7,846 bases of DNA, from contig JACRTZ010000061.1 of assembly GCA_014304965.1 (NCBI GenBank), forward strand, positions 1 to 7,846. The letters are read 5' to 3'. Shown here piece after piece: positions 1-5,734 of the stretch. Both the position numbers and the translations under genes were made by a program. How positions within the stretch are numbered: position 1 is the stretch's first letter; each line of letters begins with the position of its first letter. This DNA comes from Vulcanimicrobiota bacterium. Lineage in GTDB: Bacteria; Vulcanimicrobiota; Vulcanimicrobiia; Vulcanimicrobiales; Vulcanimicrobiaceae. Below the pieces are notes generated by a model, which saw nothing but the letters and a program-made list of their open reading frames with translations, searched no databases and was not told the origin of the DNA.

Positions 1-19
1 CCCGGCCGCGGGGCAGTAA

Positions 20-265
20 GTGGCCGTTTATGTGAACGAGCAGATTGGCGTCTGGCAGCGCGAGGCACTGAAAACATACGACAAAGCGAAGCGCCGCGCG
101 TTGTATTTCAAGATTCAGCGCGTCTTGATCGACCAAGTCCCCGAATACGTGCTCGATTGGCAACCGGAAATCACCGCGTCGAACGTGGATCTGGTGGGCG
201 TCAAACCGGTACCGGTCGGCTCGGACCTCTGGAACGTCGCCGACTGGCACTTCGTCGGAAGGTAA
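20..265 (+). CDS. C-terminal fragment of a family-5 ABC transporter substrate-binding protein (peptide type), probably broken or truncated
   Basis: The 81 residues look like the last part of an OppA/DppA-type periplasmic or lipid-anchored binding protein, which delivers peptides or similar solutes to an ABC importer. Supporting pattern: a 'YVNEQIGVWQREAL' segment, then 'TYDKAKRRALYFKIQRVL', a 'DQVPEYVLDWQP' strand, and an ending 'GSDLWNVADWHF', which is the usual order at the end of SBP_bac_5 proteins. The family is normally about 500-600 aa, so most of it is missing. A TAA at 17-19 lies in the same frame directly before the GTG at 20, and no Shine-Dalgarno sequence can be judged. The fragment is therefore either a remnant with a frameshift or stop, or the product of sequence error or a junction at the window edge. 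The family call is fairly secure. Whether it is expressed is doubtful. Confidence 0.6.
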   Translation: MAVYVNEQIGVWQREALKTYDKAKRRALYFKIQRVLIDQVPEYVLDWQPEITASNVDLVGVKPVPVGSDLWNVADWHFVGR

Positions 266-288
266 CCGCTCCAGCAGCCTGCTAGCGG
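266..288 (+). terminator. Possible hairpin after the binding-protein fragment (weak)
   Basis: Starting directly after the TAA at 263-265, CCGCT (266-270) pairs with AGCGG (284-288). After a two-base bulge, AGCA (273-276) pairs with TGCT (280-283) around a three-base loop. No T-tract follows, so a classical intrinsic terminator is not supported. It may be an end-of-transcript hairpin or chance pairing in GC-rich DNA. Confidence 0.25.
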
Positions 289-289
289 A

Positions 290-308
290 CTACCCAAAAA
301 CCGGGTAG
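290..308. promoter_or_regulatory. 19-bp inverted-repeat operator, copy 1
   Basis: The top strand reads CTACCCAAAAACCGGGTAG: perfect 6-bp arms (CTACCC / GGGTAG) around a 7-bp spacer with an A5 run. Its reverse complement matches the element at 3953-3971 at 17 of 19 positions, including most of the spacer. It ends on the first base of the candidate -35 of the promoter for the gene at 347. A dimeric DNA-binding protein site centred near -44 is the natural reading. The LuxR-type protein encoded at 1138-3765 is the obvious candidate ligand, but that is inference. Confidence 0.6.
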
Positions 309-336
309 AGACGTTGCGCGCGCGGCGCGCTAGGAT
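308..336 (+). promoter_or_regulatory. Predicted activator-dependent promoter for the unknown gene/LuxR operon
   Basis: A poor -35 (GAGACG, 308-313) is followed after 17 bp by a -10 TAGGAT (331-336). The weak -35 overlapping the inverted repeat suggests dependence on an activator. The geometry is the same as at 3971-3999, where both hexamers are much closer to consensus, and that parallel is the main support. The predicted start of transcription is about 343, only a few bases before the ATG at 347, so the message would be leaderless or nearly so. Confidence 0.45.
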
Positions 337-346
337 GGTCGCAGCG

Positions 347-1141
347 ATGGCGACTTCAAACGACGGCGGCCTCTGGCCGCGGTACCTGCGCGTCTCGTGC
401 GAGGGCGGAAGCTCGATCGCGATCCTCGATGCGTTTCGCCGTCCGGCGTTTTCGTTTCGGATGGGAAGGGAGGCCGCGATCGCGGTCCTGCATCCGGAGG
501 GGATCGGAACGGCCTTCGATCTGACCGCCGTCCGTGCGACGCGGCTCGTGCCGCTCGCGGCGGACGGCTACCTCGAGGTCCGCTCTCCCCGCGAGGTGGT
601 TCTGTGGATTCGCGGCCAGCAATTCGGGGTGCGCTGCGACGCGCGCCGGGTCGTCGTTCGCCTGCCGGACGGCGGCGAGGTGGTGCGCCGGGTGCAAAGC
701 CTTCGCGTGCGCGTGTGCGGCGGCGAGTGTTCGCACGAAGCGCACGGCGAAGCGGCCTTTTCGAGCCCGCGCGACGGTTGCCCGCAGGCGGCGCGCGAAG
801 TTCGCGTTGCCGGCACGTTGACCGTGCCGCGGCCTCCTCCCGGCGCGATGCGGCTCGAGCCCGGCGCATCCCGAACGCTGGCGACGTGCGCGGCTGCCGC
901 AGCGTTGTTCGGTGCGGCGGCTCGTACGGTTGACGATTGCGACGTCGCCGGAGCTTTGCAGCGGCGCGACTTCTTGGCCGCCGCGGGCGACGCCGCGGTG
1001 GTTTCGTCGGTGCTCGTGACGTGCTACGAGCTTGTCGGGTATCGCACCGAACGCAGGACGCCCACCGTTACGGCCGCTTCAGAAAGACGAGTCGAAGGGC
1101 CGCAAATCGAACGAATCGCAGATGCGAGGCTGTTGAGGTGA
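347..1141 (+). CDS. Protein of unknown function, translationally coupled to the LuxR regulator
   Basis: This is a 264-aa protein with no family I recognise. Codon use (G/C at third positions) is clearly that of a real gene. The first ~123 residues look rich in beta strands with alternating hydrophobics (for example GYLEV, EVVLWIRG, RRVVVRLP). Residues 124-145 contain C124, C128, H130, H133 and C145, a spacing that could bind metal. Residues 160-175 are proline-rich, followed by an Ala-rich, probably helical stretch (about 177-225). There are eight cysteines in all, and no clear signal peptide. The ATG at 347 is chosen over TTG 314 and ATG 335 because those lie upstream of or inside the predicted -10 (331-336). 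The stop overlaps the start of the LuxR gene as GTGA, so the two are made together. A role as sensor, ligand-binding partner or modulator of the regulator is inferred from this position only. Confidence 0.65.
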   Translation: MATSNDGGLWPRYLRVSCEGGSSIAILDAFRRPAFSFRMGREAAIAVLHPEGIGTAFDLTAVRATRLVPLAADGYLEVRSPREVVLWIRGQQFGVRCDARRVVVRLPDGGEVVRRVQSLRVRVCGGECSHEAHGEAAFSSPRDGCPQAAREVRVAGTLTVPRPPPGAMRLEPGASRTLATCAAAAALFGAAARTVDDCDVAGALQRRDFLAAAGDAAVVSSVLVTCYELVGYRTERRTPTVTAASERRVEGPQIERIADARLLR

Positions 1142-3765
1142 TCCGAGGACTCGTCCCGGTGACCGGCGGTGACGCCGCCAATCCGTTCGAACCGCTCGTC
1201 CGCGAGCGCCTCGTCGAGCGCGTTCGGCACGCCGCCAAACTGCGCGTGACGCTCGTGGTGGCGCCGGCGGGCTTCGGCAAGTCGCTCGCGATCCGGCAGT
1301 TCCTCGATCGGGAAAGGCCCGAACACGTGCGGTTCACGGTCCGGCGCGAGCACGCCGACGTGAACGGCTTCGTGCGCGGGTTGGCCGAAGCGCTCGAGCC
1401 ATTCGTTCTACCCAAGCACGTCGCGGGGCTGCAGCGCGCGCTCAAGGGCGCCACGTCGCCGCACGAACTGTCCGTTGCGGCGGAGCCGGCGCTCAAGGCT
1501 TTCGGCGGGACGATCGTGATCGACGATTTACACGTCGCGGCCGGCTCGCGGGACGTGTCGGCTCTGCTCTCCGACCTGATCGAACGCCGCAGTGGGGGCA
1601 CCGGCTGGATCGTCGCCACGCGCGACGGCCTATCGTTGCCGGTCGCATCGTGGCTCGCGTACGGACTGTGCGACATGCCGATCGACGAAGTCGATCTGCG
1701 CCTGACGCCGGACGAAGCCAAGGCGCTGACGCAGCTTGCGGACGTTTCGCTGCGCGATGCGGACGTCGAGGAACTGCTGCGCATGACCGATGCGTGGCCC
1801 ACCGCCTTTTCATTCGCGCTGCGCGCGGCGGGGCGCACGCCGGACATCCAACGCGTCGCGCTCGGCACGCGCGAGATGGTGTACGGATATTTAGGGGAGC
1901 AAGTTTTCGCAACGCTGCCGGAAGGCGACCAAGAGTTCTTGCTGCAGACGGCACTCCTTCCGAACGTGGATCTCGAATTACTGGCCGCTTCCGGCCGGGA
2001 TGACGCCGCCGACACGATGGCGCGCCTGCGGCGCAGCACGGCGTTCATCACGGCCGAATCCGACGGGATATTTCGCTACTCAGAACTGTTCAAGGACTTT
2101 CTCGATCACGAACTGAGTCGCCGCGGACGCGCCGCCCGCAGGCGACTGCTGCTCTCGGCGGCGGACCTGCTCGAAGCTGCGGGCCGTACCGCCGAAGCCC
2201 TCGCCCTCTATGCCAACGCGGAAGACTGGCCGCGCGCGGTCGCGCTACTCACGTCGCACGGTCTCGTGCTCTTCGAGCGTGGCGACCTCGAGGTGCTGGA
2301 GAAGACGCTGGCCGCCTTGCCCCGGGCGTCGCGCGAAGGCCGCGCGCCGCTCGTCGCCTTGCAGGCGACGCTCTATTCGTTCCGCGCGCGGTACGAAGAA
2401 GCGGATGCGCTTTTTGCAGCCGCGCAGCGGCTGGAACCCGAGACGGAGTTCGTCGCGCTGGTCGCGCAACGGCACGCGCTTTCGTACCTGCGGCGCCTCG
2501 AAATCGGCAATGCGATCGCGGTTCTCGACGTCGCCGACATCGGCGCGATCCGCGACGAGGCTCTGCGCGCGCGCCTGGAGGGTACGCGAGCGGCCGCAGT
2601 TTCATTCGCGGCCGACCATTCCGAGGCGGCCCGGCTGATCCAGCGTGCGCTCGCGACCGTGGCCAGGCTCGACGACGAGGACTTGCGCGCTCAGACGTTT
2701 TTCTTTGCCGCGGTCGTCGCCTTTCACGACGCGCGTTACGACGAGGCGCGGCACTTCGCGACCGCCTCGCTCGCGATCGCGCATCAATACGGGTTGCACG
2801 CACTGGCGTGCCGGAACGGCACGGTCTTGTGCCTGATCGCGCTGCTCAATTACGACTATGCCGAATGCGTTGAGATACTCGCGCAACTGCGCCGCGACGC
2901 GGAGCGCGCCGGCGACCGCGACATGCAAGCGCAGGCGGCGCTGCACAGCTATACCTTGAGCACGGCTCGCGCCGACGACGATCGAATCATCGAAAGCGCG
3001 GAAGAACTCGACCGCTTTCCGGATTTTGCGCCCTTGCGCAGGCTCGAGGCGCAGGCGCCTTCGCATGCGTTGCAAGCGACGTGGGCGGGAGATTTCATGG
3101 CCGCGTACCGCGCGCTTCGCGGATCCGCCGAAGCGCAGGTCACCTTCCCGTTGAAGGCTCAGCGGCTGGCGGCAACGCTGCTCTATGCGGCTGCCTGCGG
3201 CGAGCGGCTTGAAGCGGAGCAACTCTTCAAACAGTTCGTCGAGTTGCTCCAGCCAATGGCGGGCAAGGCCGAGTACGAAGTGCCGCAAGTCGTCACGGCG
3301 CGCATTTTGTTTGCGCTCGCGTGTCTGCTGCTTGGAAGAGCCTCCACCGCGAACAACTGGTTGCGAGATCTCGAGGGCAACGTTCCGCTCTATCCCTCGA
3401 CCTTGCGCGCCTTCATCAAGGTCCTCCGCTCGGTGTACGTCCAGGTTGAGACCGACGCGGGCGACGGCGAATTGGACGCCGATCTCGCCGAACTCGAGCG
3501 CGCTAATATGGGCGGGTACGCGCGCATGATCGTGGCCCTGCCGCTTCCCGGCCGCGTGGGAAAAGGCCACTTCACGACCTTGACCCGGATGGAGCTGCGG
3601 GTGCTGAAGGCGCTGGCCGACGGCGAAACCAGCCGCACGATCGGCGAGCAGTTCGGGCGCAGCTCAATGACGATCGACGCTCACGTGAAGTCCATCATCC
3701 GGAAATTGGGCTGCCGCGGCCGCCGTGAGGCAATCGCGCAGGCCCGTTCGCACGGCCTGGTCTGA
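1138..3765 (+). CDS. MalT-like (STAND ATPase) LuxR-family transcriptional regulator
   Basis: This is an 875-aa one-component regulator of the MalT/LAL type, the usual size for the family (about 850-950 aa). An N-terminal P-loop carries Walker A 'APAGFGKS' (residues 42-49) and Walker B 'TIVIDD' (125-130). A winged-helix-like part of the STAND module follows. Residues from about 340 to 800 form Ala/Leu-rich helical repeats like the TPR-type sensor region of MalT. The C-terminal LuxR/GerE helix-turn-helix is at about 811-875 ('LTRMELRVLKALADGE', 'MTIDAHVKSIIRKLG'). In this family, ATP and an inducer drive oligomerisation and activation at promoters. The inducer here is unknown. The start is GTG 1138, overlapping the upstream stop as GTGA, with GAGG (1126-1129) eight bases before it. 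A longer open frame reaches back to TTG 937, but that part is Arg-rich and is a shadow of the upstream gene. No clear terminator follows the stop. Confidence 0.93.
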   Translation: MIRGLVPVTGGDAANPFEPLVRERLVERVRHAAKLRVTLVVAPAGFGKSLAIRQFLDRERPEHVRFTVRREHADVNGFVRGLAEALEPFVLPKHVAGLQRALKGATSPHELSVAAEPALKAFGGTIVIDDLHVAAGSRDVSALLSDLIERRSGGTGWIVATRDGLSLPVASWLAYGLCDMPIDEVDLRLTPDEAKALTQLADVSLRDADVEELLRMTDAWPTAFSFALRAAGRTPDIQRVALGTREMVYGYLGEQVFATLPEGDQEFLLQTALLPNVDLELLAASGRDDAADTMARLRRSTAFITAESDGIFRYSELFKDFLDHELSRRGRAARRRLLLSAADLLEAAGRTAEALALYANAEDWPRAVALLTSHGLVLFERGDLEVLEKTLAALPRASREGRAPLVALQATLYSFRARYEEADALFAAAQRLEPETEFVALVAQRHALSYLRRLEIGNAIAVLDVADIGAIRDEALRARLEGTRAAAVSFAADHSEAARLIQRALATVARLDDEDLRAQTFFFAAVVAFHDARYDEARHFATASLAIAHQYGLHALACRNGTVLCLIALLNYDYAECVEILAQLRRDAERAGDRDMQAQAALHSYTLSTARADDDRIIESAEELDRFPDFAPLRRLEAQAPSHALQATWAGDFMAAYRALRGSAEAQVTFPLKAQRLAATLLYAAACGERLEAEQLFKQFVELLQPMAGKAEYEVPQVVTARILFALACLLLGRASTANNWLRDLEGNVPLYPSTLRAFIKVLRSVYVQVETDAGDGELDADLAELERANMGGYARMIVALPLPGRVGKGHFTTLTRMELRVLKALADGETSRTIGEQFGRSSMTIDAHVKSIIRKLGCRGRREAIAQARSHGLV

Positions 3766-3790
3766 CCCGGGTTCGGCCGAAGACGCCAAA

Positions 3791-3808
3791 GTGTGATAGC
3801 GCGCACAT
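3791..3808. promoter_or_regulatory. CRP/FNR-like palindrome, upstream copy
   Basis: TGTGA (3792-3796), six bases, then GCACA (3803-3807): one mismatch from the TGTGA-N6-TCACA consensus of the CRP/FNR superfamily. It lies 26 bp after the LuxR stop codon and well upstream of the lipoprotein promoter. Its centre is 209 bp from the perfect copy at 4000-4017, close to a whole number of helical turns. One such near-match could arise by chance; the pairing with the perfect site raises its weight. Confidence 0.35.
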
Positions 3809-3822
3809 CTTAGGCGCACGAA

Positions 3823-3838
3823 CTTACCAAATGGTAAG
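3823..3838. promoter_or_regulatory. 16-bp palindrome of unknown function
   Basis: CTTACCA (3823-3829), AA, TGGTAAG (3832-3838): perfect 7-bp arms with a 2-base gap. No T-tract follows and the gap is too short for a good RNA loop, so a dimeric protein site is more likely than a terminator. It shares a TACC/GGTA core with the 19-bp operators but has different arm spacing, so it is not counted as a third copy. Confidence 0.35.
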
Positions 3839-3952
3839 CATGATATGTGTCTGATAAACCTTCCGTAATGGCGGTTTTCCGGGTTTTTGGCCCAGGTCCG
3901 GGGGAGCTTTCGGGGGATCGGCGCGGTGCAGTCTAGGTAGTCCAAAAAATAA

Positions 3953-3971
3953 ATACCCAGTTTTTGGGTAG
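3953..3971. promoter_or_regulatory. 19-bp inverted-repeat operator, copy 2
   Basis: The top strand reads ATACCCAGTTTTTGGGTAG: TACCC and GGGTA arms around a 7-bp spacer with a T5 run. Compared with the reverse complement of copy 1 (290-308) it matches at 17 of 19 positions. The last base is the first base of the -35 of the lipoprotein promoter. Identical placement relative to the -10 (41 bp from palindrome start to -10 start in both copies) argues that the same regulator reads both. Confidence 0.62.
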
Positions 3972-3999
3972 TGACATATGCCTAGAACTATTCTATGAT
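3971..3999 (+). promoter_or_regulatory. Sigma70-type promoter of the repeat lipoprotein gene
   Basis: The -35 is GTGACA (3971-3976, five of six to TTGACA) and the -10 is TATGAT (3994-3999, five of six to TATAAT), with the optimal 17-bp spacer. Transcription should start near 4006, giving a leader of about 35 nt before the ATG at 4041. The inverted repeat abuts the -35, and a CRP/FNR-like palindrome covers the start point, so both activation and repression are possible here. Confidence 0.7.
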
Positions 4000-4017
4000 G
4001 TGTGAGGTTGGTCACAC
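4000..4017. promoter_or_regulatory. Perfect CRP/FNR-type palindrome over the predicted transcription start
   Basis: GTGTGA (4000-4005), six bases, then TCACAC (4012-4017). It contains the exact TGTGA-N6-TCACA core recognised by CRP-type regulators. It lies immediately after the -10 TATGAT, over the predicted start point, where a bound protein would normally block transcription. The same bases could also form a weak hairpin in the early transcript. Which CRP/FNR family member binds, if any, cannot be told from the window. Confidence 0.55.
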
Positions 4018-4040
4018 TTTCATCGAAAGGCCCCTCTACA

Positions 4041-4298
4041 ATGCGCAAGTTTCTCGCAATCCTCGGCCTCGGCGCATCCCTCATCGCCCTGTCCGCGTGC
4101 ACGGGCAATACGGGTAGCGCGAACCTCGTCCCCAAGTCGCAAATGGCGATCCCGTCGAGCCAGATGGCAATCCCGTCGAGCCAGATGGCAATCCCGTCCA
4201 GCATGACCGCGATCCCGTCGAGCATGACGGCCATCCCGTCCAGCATGACGGCCATTCCCTCGAGCCAATCCCGCAGCGTGGGTTCCCCGGGCTTCTAA
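4041..4298 (+). CDS. Small repeat-containing lipoprotein
   Basis: This is an 85-aa exported protein. The N-terminus is a classical lipoprotein signal: MRK, a hydrophobic stretch (residues 4-17) and lipobox L17-S18-A19-C20, so C20 should be lipidated and cut by signal peptidase II. After a short linker (21-32) come six 7-residue units (33-73), three of SSQMAIP type (the first preceded by K instead of S) and three of SSMTAIP type, then a 12-residue Ser/Gly tail. The mature part has no recognised domain and is probably extended, with a Pro and a Met in every unit. The ATG at 4041 is chosen over GTG 4002 because it gives the signal peptide directly and has GAAAGG at 4025-4030, while GTG 4002 lies at or before the predicted transcription start. 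The gene has its own promoter and is closed by the terminator at 4361-4393. Function is unknown; a surface spacer, adhesin-like or metal-binding peptide are all possible. Confidence 0.78.
   Translation: MRKFLAILGLGASLIALSACTGNTGSANLVPKSQMAIPSSQMAIPSSQMAIPSSMTAIPSSMTAIPSSMTAIPSSQSRSVGSPGF
4137..4259 (+). repeat. Six tandem 21-bp units encoding a 7-residue repeat
   Basis: In-frame units begin at 4137 (18 bp, truncated), 4155, 4176, 4197, 4218 and 4239. Units at 4155 and 4176 are identical. The last three form a second subtype in which the Met is shifted one place and Thr is inserted (SQMAIP to SMTAIP). This pattern suggests stepwise duplication of a 21-bp unit followed by duplication of a variant. 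Because 21 is a multiple of three, copy number can change without breaking the frame. Confidence 0.9.
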
Positions 4299-4360
4299 AA
4301 AGGAGCCGGATCAGGGGGCGGTCGCAATCGGCGGCCGCCGGTAAAGGGGTGTGACGAGTT

Positions 4361-4393
4361 GTCCGGCCGGTGCATTCCGGCCGGACTTTTGTT
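4361..4393 (+). terminator. Strong intrinsic terminator after the repeat lipoprotein gene
   Basis: A perfect 10-bp stem, GTCCGGCCGG (4361-4370) with CCGGCCGGAC (4377-4386), closes a 6-base loop TGCATT and is followed by TTTTGTT (4387-4393). It lies 62 bp after the lipoprotein stop and 15 bp from the converging tldE stop. Read from the other strand the stem is followed by AACTCG rather than T's, so it works mainly for the plus-strand transcript. Confidence 0.88.
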
Positions 4394-4408
4394 ATGGGCC
4401 GTCCTGTT

Positions 4409-5734
4409 TTAGAAGTCGGTGGTGCTCGTGAAGGTGAAGCGCTCGAACTTCGCCGCCGGAACGACCATCGAGTACGAATAGCCGCCCGTGCGGGCCCGCT
4501 CCGAGGACATCTCGCATGCTCCGAGCGCGGCGAGAATGCTCTGGTTGAAGCGCATGTTGCGGACGCCGCCCGCGATCTTGCCGTTCTCGATCAAAAACGT
4601 CCCGTCGCGCGTCATCCCGGTGACGATCGTGCGCCGCTGGTCCACGGTGCGCACGTACCAGAGACGGCTGACGAGCAGACCGCGCGCGGTTTCGGCGATC
4701 AGCTGCGCGGTCGTCTTGGTGCCGGGGGACACGACCGCATCGAGTACTTGCGGGCCGGCCGCATTGGGCGCCGGCAAGGCATGACCGGTATTTTGGCGCC
4801 CGAGCTTGCGCGCCCAGTAGGCATCGGTGACGAAGGCTTTCGCGACCCCGCGCTCGATCAGCGCGACGCGTTCTTTCGGCGTGCCTTCGTAATCGAACGG
4901 CATCCCGGGCGCGAGCGCATTCGACCAGTCGTCAGTAAGGCTGAAGTTCGTCGAAGTGACGGTGCGCCCGAGGCCGTCCGACAAGAACGACGATCCCTCG
5001 TCGTACGCCTGCGCGGAGAAATGATCGGTCAGATAGGCGACGATCTCCCCGAACGCCGGCGGTTCGAGAATCACGGTCCAGTCGCCGGGTTCGACGGCGC
5101 GCGGCGTGCATGACGCGAGCGTCTTTTGTGCGGCGATCGCGGCCTGCTCGCGCGCCGCGAGCAAGCTGAAATCGTTGACGTAGCGCTCGGCGTAGCCGGT
5201 CGAGTCGTCCCCGTTGGCTTTGACGTTGACGCCGCATTCCGTCGCGTCGAACGACGCTAGCGTTCCGAGCGAGTTTGCCACCGTCGTGCCCGAGCGGGTC
5301 GCGCGCACGTAGCCCGCAGCCCACAACCCGCCACCCTCCACGACGCCGAAAATTTCGCCGGCGTCGCGAGCGCGTTCGGCGGGGCTCGCGCTGGCGCTCG
5401 ACGCGACGAACGCGCTGGTCGAGGGCGAAGCGGGCGGCGACTTTGCGAGGCGCACGTCGTCGCGGGGAGCGAGCGCGGAAAGCGCGGCCGCGCGCTCCAC
5501 GACGTCGCGCAATCCGGCGTCGTCGAACGCGTTTCCGGCCGCGACGCCGCTGCGGCCATCCACGATCGTGCGCAGTTGCACGCTCGCATCGCTGCGCGCG
5601 ACGTTCTGGTGGATTGCGTTGTGCGCGAACCTCGTGAGCCCGTCGTCGCCGCTCGTCACGACCGCCTCGTGTTCGCCCGTCCCGGCAAGCGCGAGAATGC
5701 GGCGCCCGAGGGCCTCGCGCGCGCCTTTATCCAT
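4409..5734 (-). CDS. tldE: TldE/PmbA family protein, non-catalytic partner of TldD
   Basis: This is a 441-aa protein, the usual length for TldE/PmbA (about 450). In Escherichia coli, TldD and TldE form a heterodimeric cytoplasmic metalloprotease that trims unfolded peptides, matures microcin B17 and degrades CcdA. TldE carries no zinc site. Here the region corresponding to the TldD HExxxH motif reads 'FGEIVAYLTDHFSA' (about 228-241) and lacks it, as expected. Other family marks are the N-terminal 'VQLRTIVDGRSGVAAGN' strand region (about 52-68) and the C-terminal 'RDGTFLIENGKIAGGVRNMRFNQS' region (about 376-399). The ATG at 5734 is chosen because it overlaps the tldD stop by 8 bp (5727-5734), which indicates translational coupling, and because the longer open frame upstream is a low-complexity Arg/Pro shadow of tldD. 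It is the last gene of the operon and converges on the lipoprotein gene. Confidence 0.92.
   Translation of the reverse strand: MDKGAREALGRRILALAGTGEHEAVVTSGDDGLTRFAHNAIHQNVARSDASVQLRTIVDGRSGVAAGNAFDDAGLRDVVERAAALSALAPRDDVRLAKSPPASPSTSAFVASSASASPAERARDAGEIFGVVEGGGLWAAGYVRATRSGTTVANSLGTLASFDATECGVNVKANGDDSTGYAERYVNDFSLLAAREQAAIAAQKTLASCTPRAVEPGDWTVILEPPAFGEIVAYLTDHFSAQAYDEGSSFLSDGLGRTVTSTNFSLTDDWSNALAPGMPFDYEGTPKERVALIERGVAKAFVTDAYWARKLGRQNTGHALPAPNAAGPQVLDAVVSPGTKTTAQLIAETARGLLVSRLWYVRTVDQRRTIVTGMTRDGTFLIENGKIAGGVRNMRFNQSILAALGACEMSSERARTGGYSYSMVVPAAKFERFTFTSTTDF

Noticed and set aside
330..869. Minus-strand and other-frame open frames across the unknown gene
   Set aside because: They are Arg/Pro/Ala-rich, as shadow frames of GC-rich genes are; the plus-strand frame ending at 1141 has the proper third-position bias.
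937..1137. N-terminal extension of the LuxR gene from TTG 937
   Set aside because: The extra 67 residues are Arg-rich and out of frame over the coding part of the upstream gene. GTG 1138 gives a GTGA overlap, an upstream GAGG and a normal start just before the P-loop domain.
956..1141. Twin-arginine-like 'QRRDFLAAAG' inside the unknown protein, possibly a separate exported small protein from TTG 956
   Set aside because: The motif is at residues 205-214 of a continuous frame, the only GGAG is two bases from the TTG, and no signal cleavage region is clear. Probably coincidence.
3856..3878. AAACC...GGTTT hairpin followed by TTTT as a terminator of the LuxR gene
   Set aside because: The stem has only five clean pairs with mismatched interior and few G-C pairs, too weak to call beside the 10-bp terminator at 4361.
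3876..3894. Possible third operator copy around GGGTTTTTGG
   Set aside because: Only the T5 spacer and part of one arm match (about 11 of 19). The arms are not inverted repeats of CTACCC/GGGTAG and no promoter follows at the right distance.
3824..4255. Minus-strand open frame through the repeat with 'MAVMLDG' units
   Set aside because: A 21-bp repeat stays open in several frames. This frame has no start signal, runs across the mapped promoter region, and is opposite a gene with signal peptide, RBS, promoter and terminator.
4329..4340. CGGCGGCCGCCG palindrome after the lipoprotein gene
   Set aside because: No loop, no T-tract and no repeat elsewhere; expected by chance in GC-rich DNA.
4370..5113. 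Plus-strand open frames opposite tldE and tldD
   Set aside because: They are antisense shadows of two clearly recognised protein families and start within the terminator or without signals.
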